From contig JAYESD010000009.1 in NCBI GenBank assembly GCA_036927565.1, positions 28,115,601 through 28,179,600 of the forward strand: 64,000 bases of DNA, in the 5' to 3' direction. The stretch comes from Tuctoria greenei. Lineage: Eukaryota > Streptophyta > Magnoliopsida > Poales > Poaceae. The translations under genes were made by a program, and so were the position numbers. Below the pieces are notes generated by a model that was not told where the DNA came from, did not search any database, and saw only the letters and a list, made by a program, of their open reading frames with translations. Positions 41,400 to 51,605 of this stretch are shown here, piece after piece. Each line of letters starts with the position of its first letter. The first letter of the stretch is position 1.

Positions 41400-41740
41400 T
41401 TATCACAAGCGTTCTTAGGAACGACACCAAACCTGCCACCTGATCGCCAACACCGTCGTTGGACGTCGCCGATGAACAGGGGCACGGTTAAAGAGATGAG
41501 TTCTCTTGGACTAATTCTTGCTTGATTAATTTGTTCTGCGCCGGCCACAATATATAGCCGGTCTACAGATTACAGTCCACTCTATCTCTAAGGAATAAAT
41601 CAACTCTTATCTGTAATTAACATCTGGACTATATCTCTAATTTGAAAACTAATCTCAACTTCCCTTATCTCTAATTCTAATTAACAGACGAACTCTTTTA
41701 TTATTTCCTAATCTACAGCCACGTGACAACCCACGTGACA
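41400..41740 (-). repeat. 5' LTR of element E (right)
   Basis: About 341 bp, related to 20045-20357. Ends CCACGTGACA. Its left end (TTATCACAAGCG) carries the part lost from the left LTR. Confidence 0.75.
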
Positions 41741-41867
41741 CAGGCAGAGGCAAGACGACGACGGAGCAGGGGAGGCGTGCGAGGGGGGGGGGGGTGGGTG
41801 GGGGGCGACGACCTAATGGATGCTGGTTGAATCGATCCAGACACACCCTATTGCTCGTTGCATCCCC
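41741..41867. other. Spacer between element E and sirevirus 2
   Basis: Short G-rich stretch including a 12-G run near 41787. No feature recognised. Confidence 0.5.
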
Positions 41868-43490
41868 TGAAAGTGCATATAGGCATCCCCGTGGGTTTTG
41901 GATGATTGATGACGATAATTAAGAGGCTAATGAGCTAAGTTGATCTTAAGCACAGGTACAAGGATTGAAATAAGATGAAAAGCCTCAAAAGGAAAAGGAG
42001 AAAACGAGCGTCAAAGACTCAAGCGTAGAAATTAGGGTTTCTATAGTATTGAGCTTATATGAGCCGTATCATGTGAGAGGGTGGTTGTATCATGTGCACT
42101 GAGATCATACCAAGGGGCTCAAAGTGGTGGTTTAGAGTAAAACCTAAGTGAGAAGCCTAAAATGAGAAAAAACCTATGAGGTCGGACTAGTCTGGGCCTC
42201 TAGGCCAGACTAGTCCGGCCGTGGTAGACAAGTTCGTTTTTGGACTGACCAAATGTCTCTGGAGTGTTCCCAAGTGATTTTGGAGCTAAGTCCGAGAAGT
42301 CCGGACTTGTCCGTTTTTGGACGGACCAAATCTCTCTGGAGTAGTTCAGACTTGTCCGTTTGGGCTTGGACTTGTCCGGTTGGGACTTAGTGTGACGAAC
42401 CGAGAGAAAACCTTAGGGGGGCGGACTAGTCCGCCTCTGTGGTCGGACTAGTCCGAACCAACCCAGAAGAGTCCGTTTTGGGACGGACCAAGTGGTTCTG
42501 TTCCACTTCGAACTAGTCCGTTGTTGACCAGACTAGTCCGGTGTTTAGTGACTGTTTGAATTTGGAAATTTGGCGGGTAGCGTGACGATCGTTGCTCAGT
42601 GTGGCAGTTGTCAGGAACTGACCAGGGGTCAGTGGTCCCATAGGGCCGGACTAGTCCGTGGTCTAAGGCCAGACTAGTCCGCCCCTTTGCTTATGTAAGC
42701 AAAAGGGGCTCGGGACCTCTATAAAAAGGTGACCCCCGGGCTCATTTGAAATAGACTTGAACCCTAGCGCCGCCACAAGCATCCTAGAGCCTTCCAAAGC
42801 CTTCTACTCGTCCTACTAACCCCCTAAGAGCAAATCTTGAAGAGATTAGGGTTTGGGGAGGAGAGTAAATGAAGATCATCGCGCTTTGGCTCTCGGTTTG
42901 ATCTCTTGCACATTGTGTCGTGTTTTGTGGCTTGTGTGAGTTGAGGTTTGTGTGCTCCTTATTGTATTGATTTGTGGGAGCCTCGAGTTGTGAGTAGCCC
43001 CATCAAACTTTGTGATTGTCCATTGATATAGTGAAAACCAAGCCGACCATTGTGGTGGCTTGGTGAGAGAAGGGTCAAGTGAGACCCGGTCCTTGTGTGG
43101 ACTTCTCAACATGGGTGTAGGTTTCTTCGTGGAGCTGAACCACGGGATAAATCTCGTTTCGCTTGTTTTGCACTTTTCATAATCTCTAGCATTGCTATTA
43201 GGGTTCACATTTGACTTATTGTCTTACACTTGATCACTATTGTAAACTTGCAATCTAAGTGTTTAAACATCACAATCTGAGCTTCACAAGTTTGTTACAT
43301 ATTGCTTTTATTCTCAATGAACTTTAATTCCGCAAACAACTTGTAGAAATCAAGTTTTAGGGTTTCCACCCTGTGCTGAGCGGACTAGTCCGGCCTTGAC
43401 CAGACTAGTCCAACCACAGAGAATTAATCTCGTTTAATTAAGTCATTTCAGGTATTATTGCCTATTCACCACCCCTTTAGGCGACTTTCA
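41868..43490 (+). repeat. LTR of sirevirus 2 with CGGACTAGTCCG array
   Basis: 1623 bp. Palindromes of the type CGGACTAGTCCG recur (for example 42423-42434, 42447-42458, 42647-42658, 43380-43391) with variants CCAGACTAGTCCG and GGACTTGTCCG between about 42180 and 42690. TATA-like CTATAAAAAGG near 42719. Confidence 0.88.
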
Positions 43491-43541
43491 ATTGGTATCA
43501 GAGCAGGCTTCTTCCCAAGAGTCTAACAACTCGGAGAAGTA

Positions 43542-45690
43542 ATGGCCGGAAGGGGTGACAACGAGGTTCTGGTGGTCGTCGATGACACCAAGACAAAGAA
43601 CGTCGATGTTCTTGAAGATGATTCAAATGATGACGAAGAAGTTTGGATGCTCAAAGCACGGCTTCGTGAGAAGCTCAACGTGTCGAAGAAGGAGATCAAG
43701 CAAATTGCTCCGGTTAACATTGACAACGGGAGTAGTTCACAAGACTACTCCCGGTATCCTTACAATTATGAGCAACTTACCGCTGGCAACTATTACTTGT
43801 CTATTCCCATTGGCAAACCTTCTCAATTTGATGGAAATGATTATTCTATGTTGAAGCATAATATGAAGATGCACCTCATTTCCTTAAACCCTAGCTTGTG
43901 GCAAATTGTGATGACAGATGTTCATCTTCCCAAGAATGAGGAAGACATCACTCCGGAACAAGCCGTTCTTCTACATCGAAATGCTCAAGCTGTTGGAGTG
44001 ATTACCTCCTCATTGACTCGTGAGGAGTTCAACCGCATTGAAGGGTTGGAGGTGGCCAAGGAGATTTGGGACACCCTCAAGACGGCGCACGAAGGCAACC
44101 GCGTCATTAGGGAAGCAAAGATCGAGATGATCGAATGAGAGCTTGGGAGATTCACCATCATAGAGGGTGAATCTCCGCAGGATATGTATGACCGCCTCAA
44201 GACTCTCATCAACAAGAGTCGGTCATATGGAAGTACCCGGTGGACCGATCATGAAATAGTAAAGAGGATGATTCGAGCATTCATGCTTCGAAACGTCACT
44301 CTTTGCTCACTAATTCGTGAAAGTCCGGGCTTCCACAAGATGACTCCCGAAGAAGTGCTAGGGAGAATCATCAACCATGAGATGATGGAGAAAGAAGCGA
44401 TGTTCTACAACGATCTACAAAAGCTTTCCTCCTCCAAGAAAAGGGATGTTGCATTCAAAGCAACGTCCTCAAGATCACAAGAAAAGGAAGAAAGTGATGA
44501 AGAGAGTCCCGACACCGATGAAGAAGAAGCTCTCTTTATCAACAACTTTAATAGGATGTTTAGAAGAAGGAGGGGGAGCTACCAAAATGAGAGGAGAAGC
44601 AAAGACAAGCCTAAAACAAGATAAAAAGGACTTGTTACAATTGCGGAGAATATGGTCACTTCATTGTGGATTGTCCACATGAAGAAAACAAGAAAAAGGA
44701 GGGCAAGTCCAAAGAGAAGAAGTACTTCAAGAAGAAGAAGCAATCCGGACATGCCCACCTTAGGAAGGAGTGGGATTCAAATGAGGAATCCTCCTCCGAT
44801 GAAGATGAGAAGGTAGCAACCATTGCTATGAAGATGACAACAACGGAGAATAAGCTCTTCTCTAACTTGGAGATCTCAAGGCCAACATGTCTCATGGCCA
44901 AGGAGGGAAGAAAGAAGGTTAAATTTGACTCCTCTTCTTCAATTTCTTCTCATGATGACTTTGATAGTAGTAGTGAAAATGAACACATGCTTAAAGACAT
45001 GAGCAAAATCACCTTGAAGAGATTGAGATTGTTAACGGAAGAGATATTTGAAAAGAAAGAACTCATCAACCGTCAAGAGGACATGCTCATCCAACAAAAG
45101 GAGAGATATCAAAAGGTTGAGGAGCTCTTGGAGCTTGAACGAGAAAGAAGCAAGTCACTTGAGCGTGAACTCGCCTTGAGCAAGGAAACCTGTTCAAACC
45201 TTGAGAACACTACAATTGTGCTCAAGGTTGAACTTATTAGTTTGACACAAGCTAACAAAATCCTTGAGACGCTAGTGAAGTCTCTCAAGGTCAATGCACC
45301 TTCTTCCTCTACAAGCTCACCTTCTACAAATGTTAAATCCGAAGCATCTCAACCTTTTAAATGCTCAAACTTAATCATAAAACTTAAAGATGAGCTAAAG
45401 TTGGCACAAACCAATCAAGCACCCAAGGGTGGCATTTTTGACAAGGAGAAGGTGGCATATGCACGTAGTGCATTTACCAACACAAGACATCTCCTTGTCA
45501 AGGATGATCTTGGTTATTCTAGGGGGATGAGGCAAAATGCCAAAACTCCCAAGAATGGCAGAGACTTAATTGTCTTTGTCAAAGGAGGCTCATACAACAC
45601 TAAGGGAAAGAACATTGCTACTACACCAAAAATGCCTAAGAAAGAACCGCATCCATTGTTCCATGAAGCAGAAGGTGCAAATTCGGGCAA
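43542..45690 (+). pseudogene. Sirevirus 2 gag, interrupted
   Basis: Sirevirus gag with PIGKPSQFDGNDYSMLKHN, EIWDTLKTAHEGN, then TGA at about 44136, continuing IIEGESPQDMYDRLKTLI to a frameshift/stop at about 44624 in an A-rich run. The zinc knuckle CYNCGEYGHFIVDC follows in the next frame, and then a long coiled coil (QEDMLIQQKERYQKVEELLE region, about 45040-45300). The C-terminal part fades at about 45690, where foreign sequence begins. Related in design to the gag at 24550 but a different family. Confidence 0.85.
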
Positions 45691-46329
45691 GACGGGCGCA
45701 AATAGCACTATTCCGGCGCATGACGGAGGGATCTTCGACGGATTAGACACGTATGGGCGGCGCAACCAGTTTCAACGCGTGAGCTGACAAAGGGGAGCAG
45801 CACAACGGGTGGTGTTGCCAGGTGCGCGAGGAGGGCGTGTTGGCGGGCGGTGCTTGAGGGAGGATCTGTCGCGCGACAGTGGCTGAGTGATTAGGTAAAG
45901 AATTGTAATAGGGTTTAACGTTGTCGAGGTTGGCGGCCTGGTCATTGTGGAGGTGGACCTCTACGACGGTGGCCGGGACACAGTTGCAGCCATGGACTTG
46001 TTGGATTGGGCCTGGTGTCGGTGGAACAGTAGAACACACGTTTTAGACGGGGCTCTTTAGCTATTGGTCACATGCAAAGAGAGGACCAATTGGGTTGAGT
46101 TTGTGAAGTTTCTGCCGTCATGTGCACAGAAGAAAGAAGAGAAAGGAGTGGGTTGGACTGATCGAATAGTGTCGGTTGGGTTATCTTGCTTGAGCACAAC
46201 AGCGTGGAAAGAAGAGCAAGACTGGACTGGTGGGTCTGAGCTGTGTTGGTGTTGGTCACGTATAGGGGAGGTACCTAGGGACGTGGTAGAGGTGATTCAT
46301 GTCAACAGGGTGACCGTGAGCATCTCACA

Positions 46330-46565
46330 AATATGTGTTCTCGAGATGAAGATGTGTCCATCTCGAGTGTGTGATCGGAATGAAGATGTGCCCATTCAGG
46401 GATCAAGTGCAGGATAAAGATGAGCCCATTCTGGGGATGAAGATGTGCCCATCCCGAACTCGTCTGCAAGATGATGTGCCCATCCCGAACTTGGTGTACA
46501 AGATGAAGATGCGACTGTCCTAGGGGTGTAGGTGTGCCCATCCCAAAAGTGTGTATGCCAAGAGT
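46330..46565 (+). repeat. Imperfect tandem repeats around GATGAAGATGTGCCCATCCC
   Basis: About seven degenerate units, e.g. GATGAAGATGTGCCCATCCC and AAGATGATGTGCCCATCCC, just before the purine tract and LTR. Similar in core and position to the array at 19558-19760. Confidence 0.7.
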
Positions 46566-46616
46566 GAATTTATAGTGGAATTTGTGTGATTTAGAAAACA
46601 AGATTAAGAGGGTGAT

Positions 46617-46830
46617 TGTTGAGATTAATCTAGTTTTCTAGATAAAATAGTGTCAGTTTGATCTGAAAAGATCAAACTAGTTTAGATAGAGTTTGTTAGG
46701 AGATTAGATTTGATTTATCTTTAGTTTAAATCAGTTAGTAGTCTATCTGTATTTGAGCTATATATAGTCGGGTATTTGTAAGGAATGTATCAATGGAATT
46801 TCGAGTTTAGTCCAACTCGGGGTTCTAACA
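46617..46830 (+). repeat. 3' LTR of the remnant
   Basis: 214 bp, TGTTGAGATTAATCTAG to GGGGTTCTAACA, related in its start to the other TGTTGAA-family LTRs. Confidence 0.75.
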
Positions 46831-46831
46831 C

Positions 46832-47692
46832 TGAAGGCCACTCTCCTTGGTCTCTATCGGTACCCTGCGTACCGGGTACCCCATGATACCGCAAGAAAAG
46901 CTAAGGAGTTCCACTTGTACAAGTTGAAGACATCTGAAGGCTGCACGTGTTACAAAGTACTGGACCCTCCTCCCTCATTTGGGAAGCTCCGACACTGACA
47001 CGCGTAACACAAGGCCGGACCTAACTCCCTTCATAGGGAAGCTCCGGTCTTGCCACGTGTCCAGTGACCCGGACCTAACCCCCAGTAGAGGGAAGCTCCG
47101 GTGCTGCCACGTGTATAGTGGCTCCGAACCTGCCTTTCCACGATGGGAAGCTCCAGAGCCACCACGTGTCGAACCTCTGAAGCTAGGACTTCAACGGAAG
47201 ACAGAGAGATCTCCAACGGCTCGGACTTTCAAGGGACAGTTAAAGCAACAATTACAAGACCTGATTACGTGTCATTAATGCCATATTAATAGCACACGAT
47301 CATTGGACTGTTAATAGGGATAACACCATCATTAAGACGCGTTATCACCCTATTAACCACACTTAATATTCAGCGATCGTGTATTAGACAATTAACTACG
47401 CAAGGGCCACATGTCGGGCCAGACAAGTGATGTAACAACCAGTCCTTAGACTATAAAAGGGTCGCGCCGCACGATACATGGACAAACAAGCTCACACGCT
47501 CAGAAGCGCCTCTCAAATAATACATACAACACATAACCCGTGGAGTAGGGTGTTACGCTCAGGCGGCCGAACCATGTAAATCTCTCGTGTCATCATCTTG
47601 TTCGCAATCTCACTTGCGCCCCAACCAATCAAGAGCCTCCGCGGGCTGCGATCTTGTAGTACTGGGGGAAGTGTCGATTGCACACTTCGACA
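46832..47692 (+). repeat. 5' LTR of Gypsy element G (start uncertain)
   Basis: Ends CACTTCGACA just before TTTGGCGCGCCAGG. Contains GACTATAAAAGGG (about 47449) as TATA box and repeated GGGAAGCTCCGG/CCACGTGT segments at 46980-47170. The start at TGAAGGCC is inferred from the end of the preceding LTR. Confidence 0.6.
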
Positions 47693-47694
47693 TT

Positions 47695-47712
47695 TGGCGC
47701 GCCAGGTAGGGG
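47695..47712 (+). other. Primer binding site of element G
   Basis: TGGCGCGCCAGGTAGGGG, of the TGGCGCC...GGGG type used by many plant Gypsy elements. Confidence 0.65.
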
Positions 47713-47727
47713 CTTTGAGGTTTCAAG

Positions 47728-49160
47728 ATGTTGAACTCCGTCGCAGGATCATCCAACAACAATGTTGCGCAACCTGCTGGGGGGAATCCCTTCAATGTGC
47801 AACAGCCAACAGGTGCTGTTGTCCCGGCGGGCGTCGCACCACCTCCACCTGCTCAAGCTAACAATGCTGGACAACAGGATGGAGTCCTGGTGTCGGTCTT
47901 TGCATCGACACACAACAACCCTGAGAACGCATTGATTGCTGTGCGTACTCTTCTATAGTGCCCACCAGTGCCCGGAGCACCTCTGGGTGCGATGGAGCAG
48001 TGGCGCGCTGATGTGCAGCTTCTGGTTGCAGCCGCAGCCGATGCTATTAGCAACCAAGATCCTCCCCCTTCTGGTCAGGCACCTTCTCAACATAGGACTT
48101 TGTCTGGAAGACTTGGTCCTCACGCATCACAGCACCGGAGGCGTGCTGTATCTCAGCAGGTGACGTTGCTGCCCTCCGGGGCACGTCACACTCACATCGC
48201 GTCGAGACTCTCGACGCATGATCTACGGTCGGAGCTCGACCGCTGCTACAGACAGCAAGACGACTGTGTCCACATCGAGCGTGCTCGCGAAAGGCGGGAG
48301 GCTCGGGAAAACCCTCCTCCTTCGGGAGTAGGGGGCGGCTGTTCAGCCTTGGCCATGCACCTGCGCATGGTCCGCTGGCTCCAGAAGTTCCGACCTCATT
48401 TGCCGGAGAAATTCGACGGGACTGTCATCCCCACCGAGTTCCTCCAGATATACTCCACTGCCATTCTAGCGGCGGGTGGCAATGAGGTCGTGATGGCCAA
48501 TTACTTTCCGGTGGCTCTGACTGAGACCGCCAGATTCTGGTTCATGAGTCTGTCGCCCGACTCTATCAATAGTTAGGCGGAGCTATGCCAACAGTTCACT
48601 GCCAACTTCGGGAGTTCCTACACCCGACCCGACACCAAACTAGACCTTTTTGCTGTGAAGCAAACATCGTGGCATTCAGACAGGTTGTCAGAGATAAGAA
48701 GATGTTGGAGAAGCTGGCGACGAAAGAGGTCACCAGCGTCACGGAGCTATTCAGCCTGACTGACAAGTGCGCCCGAGCTGCTGAGGGCCGGGAAATGCAC
48801 TCCAAGCCAGCTCCGGATGTTAACAAAAGTCCTCCAAAGCTGAAGCCACTGCCTCCGGTGGTGGAAAGAAGAAGAAAAAGTCCAACAGTAAGAAGCCATC
48901 GACCGACACACCTACTGCTGCAGCAACTGCAGCTCCGGGTGGCCGGGGGCCACGTCCTGAAAAGCGACCTCGACCTTTGTGAGAAGACAGCGGTGGTCCA
49001 AAGGTGTGATGTCCGATCCACAAAACGAACAAACACAACCTAGAAGACTGCCGTGAGGTCCAAAATTTTGTCGAGCGCTACAACAAGCGTCGAGAAGAAG
49101 CTCCTTTCTGCCAGCGGGAAGAAAAACAAAAAGTCGACGAAGCTCCGGCTGATACGGAGC
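47728..49160 (+). pseudogene. Gypsy gag of element G, several breaks
   Basis: Plant Tat-like gag: RPHLPEKFDGTVIPTEFLQI, ILAAGGNEVVMANYFPVAL and DKCARAAEGREMHS. In-frame stops at about 47956 and 48574 (Trp expected), then frameshifts, with parts after 48585 readable only in another frame. It ends in a Lys/Arg-rich region around 49100. Confidence 0.8.
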
Positions 49161-49280
49161 TAGGCTTCCAGGACCCTAATCGACGACGACTCTGACGTCT
49201 CCGGCAACAAGCGTCGGAAGACCCTCAACACCATCTATGGAGGGTCCTGGGACATCACCTCGTGCCGCGTCCTCAAAACC

Positions 49281-49748
49281 ATGCGGCGGGAAATGGCTTC
49301 AGTAGCCCCTACCGCTAAGGCAGAACCACATCGGAAGTGGATGTATACTCCCATCACTTTCGATACAACAAACTGCCCTAGGAACATAGTCGGAGCTGTC
49401 CAACTGCCATTGATGGTGTCTCCAACCATCAACAACGTCCAGCTCTACCATGTCTTGTTAGACGGAGGCGCAGCGCTCAACCTCTTCAGCTTTGAAGCGT
49501 TCATGAAGATCCACCTCCAACTCTCGGACCTTCGCCCCTCTCGACCATTCTATGGGGTAGGTCCGGGGGCCATCAACCCTCTTGGATCCATTACACTCCT
49601 AGTGACCTTCGGGACTCGGGAGAAATACAGGACCGAGAAGCTAGTCTTCGACGTTGCTCACATCAGTTTGCCCTTCAACGCCATCCTAGGCAGGCCTGCT
49701 CTGTATAGGTTCATGGCCGCAACTCACGATGCCGACACCCTCGGGTGA
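49281..49748 (+). pseudogene. Gypsy aspartic protease domain of element G
   Basis: Open stretch with VLLDGGAALNLFSFEAF, a variant of the D[ST]G active site with DGG as in Tat-like proteases, and LPFNAILGRPALYRFMA. It is cut from the RT by stops and frameshifts between 49749 and 50150. Confidence 0.78.
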
Positions 49749-50149
49749 TCTCCGGATCCGCGGAGATCACATTGCGAGAGTCACCGCGCTGAAAGAACTC
49801 CACGCGCTCGCTACAGCGCAGGAGGGAACCCCCGACAAAGAGCTAGCTGCTTAACCTCCGAGCACTCGTCATCGAGGCTTAACATCTGCACCGCGCGTGC
49901 AACCAAGCGGTGACACCGATGTTCCCGTCAAAATCGTCCAAATCGGGTCCGATGCTGCCCAGACCACCGGTATGTCAGGAGGTCTGGACAACAAATAGGA
50001 ACTCGCGCTCATCACTTTTCTTCGGGCAAATGTTGACGTGTTTGCCTGGCAACCGTCACAAATGTCTGGGATCCCTAGGGAGGTGGTTGAAAACAGCCTG
50101 AAGATTTATCCCGACGCATGACCGGTACACTAGAAGCCCCGGAAGCAAT

Positions 50150-51091
50150 CAGTCAAGCGGCAGAACTTTATTCGTCAAGAAATCAAGAAGCTGCTCGAAG
50201 CTGGTTTCATCCGGGAGGTTCATCATCCAAAATGGCTGACAAACCCAGTTGTTGTACCCAAGGCCGGCGGGAAGCTTCGTATGTGTATTGACTGCACCAC
50301 CTTAAATAAGGCATATCCAAAAGATGCATTTCCACTACCTAGAATAGATCAGATAGTGGACTCCACCTCTTGATGTGAGCTCTTGTGTTTCCTAGATGCA
50401 TATTCCGGATATCATCAAATCCAAATGTCTAGGGAAGATGAAAAGCATACTGCCTTCATAACAGTAGATAGATTATATTGTTACACCACCATGCCATTCG
50501 GTCTCAAAAATGTTGCTTCAACTTTTGTGCGAGCTATGCACAAAACATTTGGAGAGCTAATCAGGGACTTGGTGGAGGTGTACGTCGACAACATCGTTGT
50601 GAAGGTCAAGAACAAGGAGTCACTCCTTGATAACCTGCAAGCCGTCTTCGACAAGCTGGGCATCACGCGCACCAAGCTGAACCCAGACAAGTGTGTTTTC
50701 GGGGTTAGCTCCGGGAAGCTCCTCGGATTCATGGTGACTCACCGAGGAATTGAGGCAAATCCGACGAAGATCAAGGCTATAGAAGATATGCGGCCCCTAG
50801 CCCGCATTAAGGATGTCCAGAAACTAACTGGATGTCTAGTTGCGCTCAGCCGGTTCATCTCAAGACTGGCGGAGCGGGTACTTCCCTTCTTCAAACTATT
50901 GAGGAAGACCGGGCCTTTCCATTGGTCCAAAGAAGAAGAAAAGGCGTTCCAAGAGCTCAAGCAGCTCCCCACCACACTACCGATTTTGGTAGCTCCGAAC
51001 CATGGTGAGCCTCTACTGCTTTACATTTCTACAACTATGGAGGTTGTTAGCATGATCCTGGTCGCGGAAAGACTAGAGTCTATTAGAAGGC
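50150..51091 (+). pseudogene. Gypsy reverse transcriptase of element G, inactive
   Basis: RT domain: RQEIKKLLEAGFIREVHHPK, GGKLRMCIDCTTLNKAYPKD, a stop (about 50371), FLDAYSGYHQIQM, MPFGLKNVASTF, and the catalytic box as VEVYVDNIVVK. The second Asp of the usual YVDD is Asn here. The thumb/connection part continues to SMILVAERLESIRRLE, where a Copia LTR begins at 51092. RNase H is missing. Confidence 0.85.
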
Positions 51092-51197
51092 TAGAATGAA
51101 TGCTTGATTAACCAAAGGTCTGGGTACATATTTATAGATACATAGATGGGTCGGTACACAGGCCAGGCCCAAACACATAACTCAACACAGTCCAACA
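51092..51197 (-). repeat. 3' LTR of the rearranged Copia
   Basis: About 106 bp. Minus strand begins TGTTGGACTGTG. Related to the 96-bp LTR at 62209-62304. Confidence 0.8.
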
Positions 51198-51217
51198 CCC
51201 CCCCGCAATCCCAACAT

Positions 51218-51582
51218 CTAGCCACAACAGATGTTGAGACTGGACCGAAACTCAGAAAATAAAGTCGTCGGGAGTCCCTTCGTGAAGATGTCGGCAAACT
51301 GTGACGTCGTCGGCACATGGAGAACTCGAACCTCACCGCGTGCAACCCGCTCACGAACAAAGTGAAGATCAATCTCCACATGTTTCGTGCGCTGGTGCTG
51401 GACGGGGTTGGTGGAGAGGTAAACGGCGCTGACATTATCACAGTAGACCAACGTGCTCCGGGCGACAGGGGAGTGGAGCTCCTGAAGTAGCTGCTGGAGC
51501 CAAGACGCCTCTGCTACGCCGTTAGCCACGGCGCGGTAGTCCGCCTCAGCACTGGAGCGAGAAACCACGGGCTGCCGCATAA
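51218..51582 (-). pseudogene. Copia RNase H C-terminal fragment
   Basis: Minus-strand stretch with VSRSSAEADYRAVANGVAEA, CDNVSAVYLSTNPVQHQRTK and FTKGLPTTLFSEFRSSL, the end of a Copia RNase H. About 95% like the corresponding part of the element at 62325. It ends at a filler-containing junction (51583-51606). Confidence 0.85.
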
Positions 51583-51605
51583 TAGAAGGCTAGAATGAAT
51601 GCTTG

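Larger units (their letters stand above)
20042..41740 (-). mobile_element. LTR element E, minus strand, carrying host gene fragments and split by element D
   Basis: Two related LTRs lie at about 20045-20357 and 41400-41740. The right one is preceded on the element strand by a decayed primer site. The left one borders a purine tract (AAGAGAGAGAGATA on the minus strand). The interior is 20358-22809 plus 41107-41399, separated by the insertion of D at CTGTC. It lacks any recognisable protease, RT or integrase. Instead it holds fragments of a ribosomal S24 gene, a synaptotagmin and a prolyl-oligopeptidase-like gene. A short pol-end-like peptide (DEEDPHPSSRTSFS) near 20400 hints at a Gypsy origin. 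The outer end of the left LTR is missing about 35 bases. The same left part occurs in copy C. Confidence 0.7.
41868..45690 (+). mobile_element. Sirevirus 2, truncated after gag
   Basis: A 1.6-kb LTR (TGAAAGTGCA to GCGACTTTCA), primer site ATTGGTATCAGAGC at 43491 and a sirevirus-type gag. Pol and the 3' LTR are absent. At about 45690 the sequence switches to unrelated DNA. The right edge is approximate. Confidence 0.85.
45691..46830 (+). mobile_element. Remnant of a TR-GAG-like element with 3' LTR
   Basis: Non-coding interior followed by short repeats (46330-46565), a purine tract AAGAGGGTGAT and an LTR (46617-46830). The arrangement matches the 3' half of the gag-only elements at 17989 and 59250. 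No gag is present. The left edge at the sirevirus 2 junction is approximate. Confidence 0.55.
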
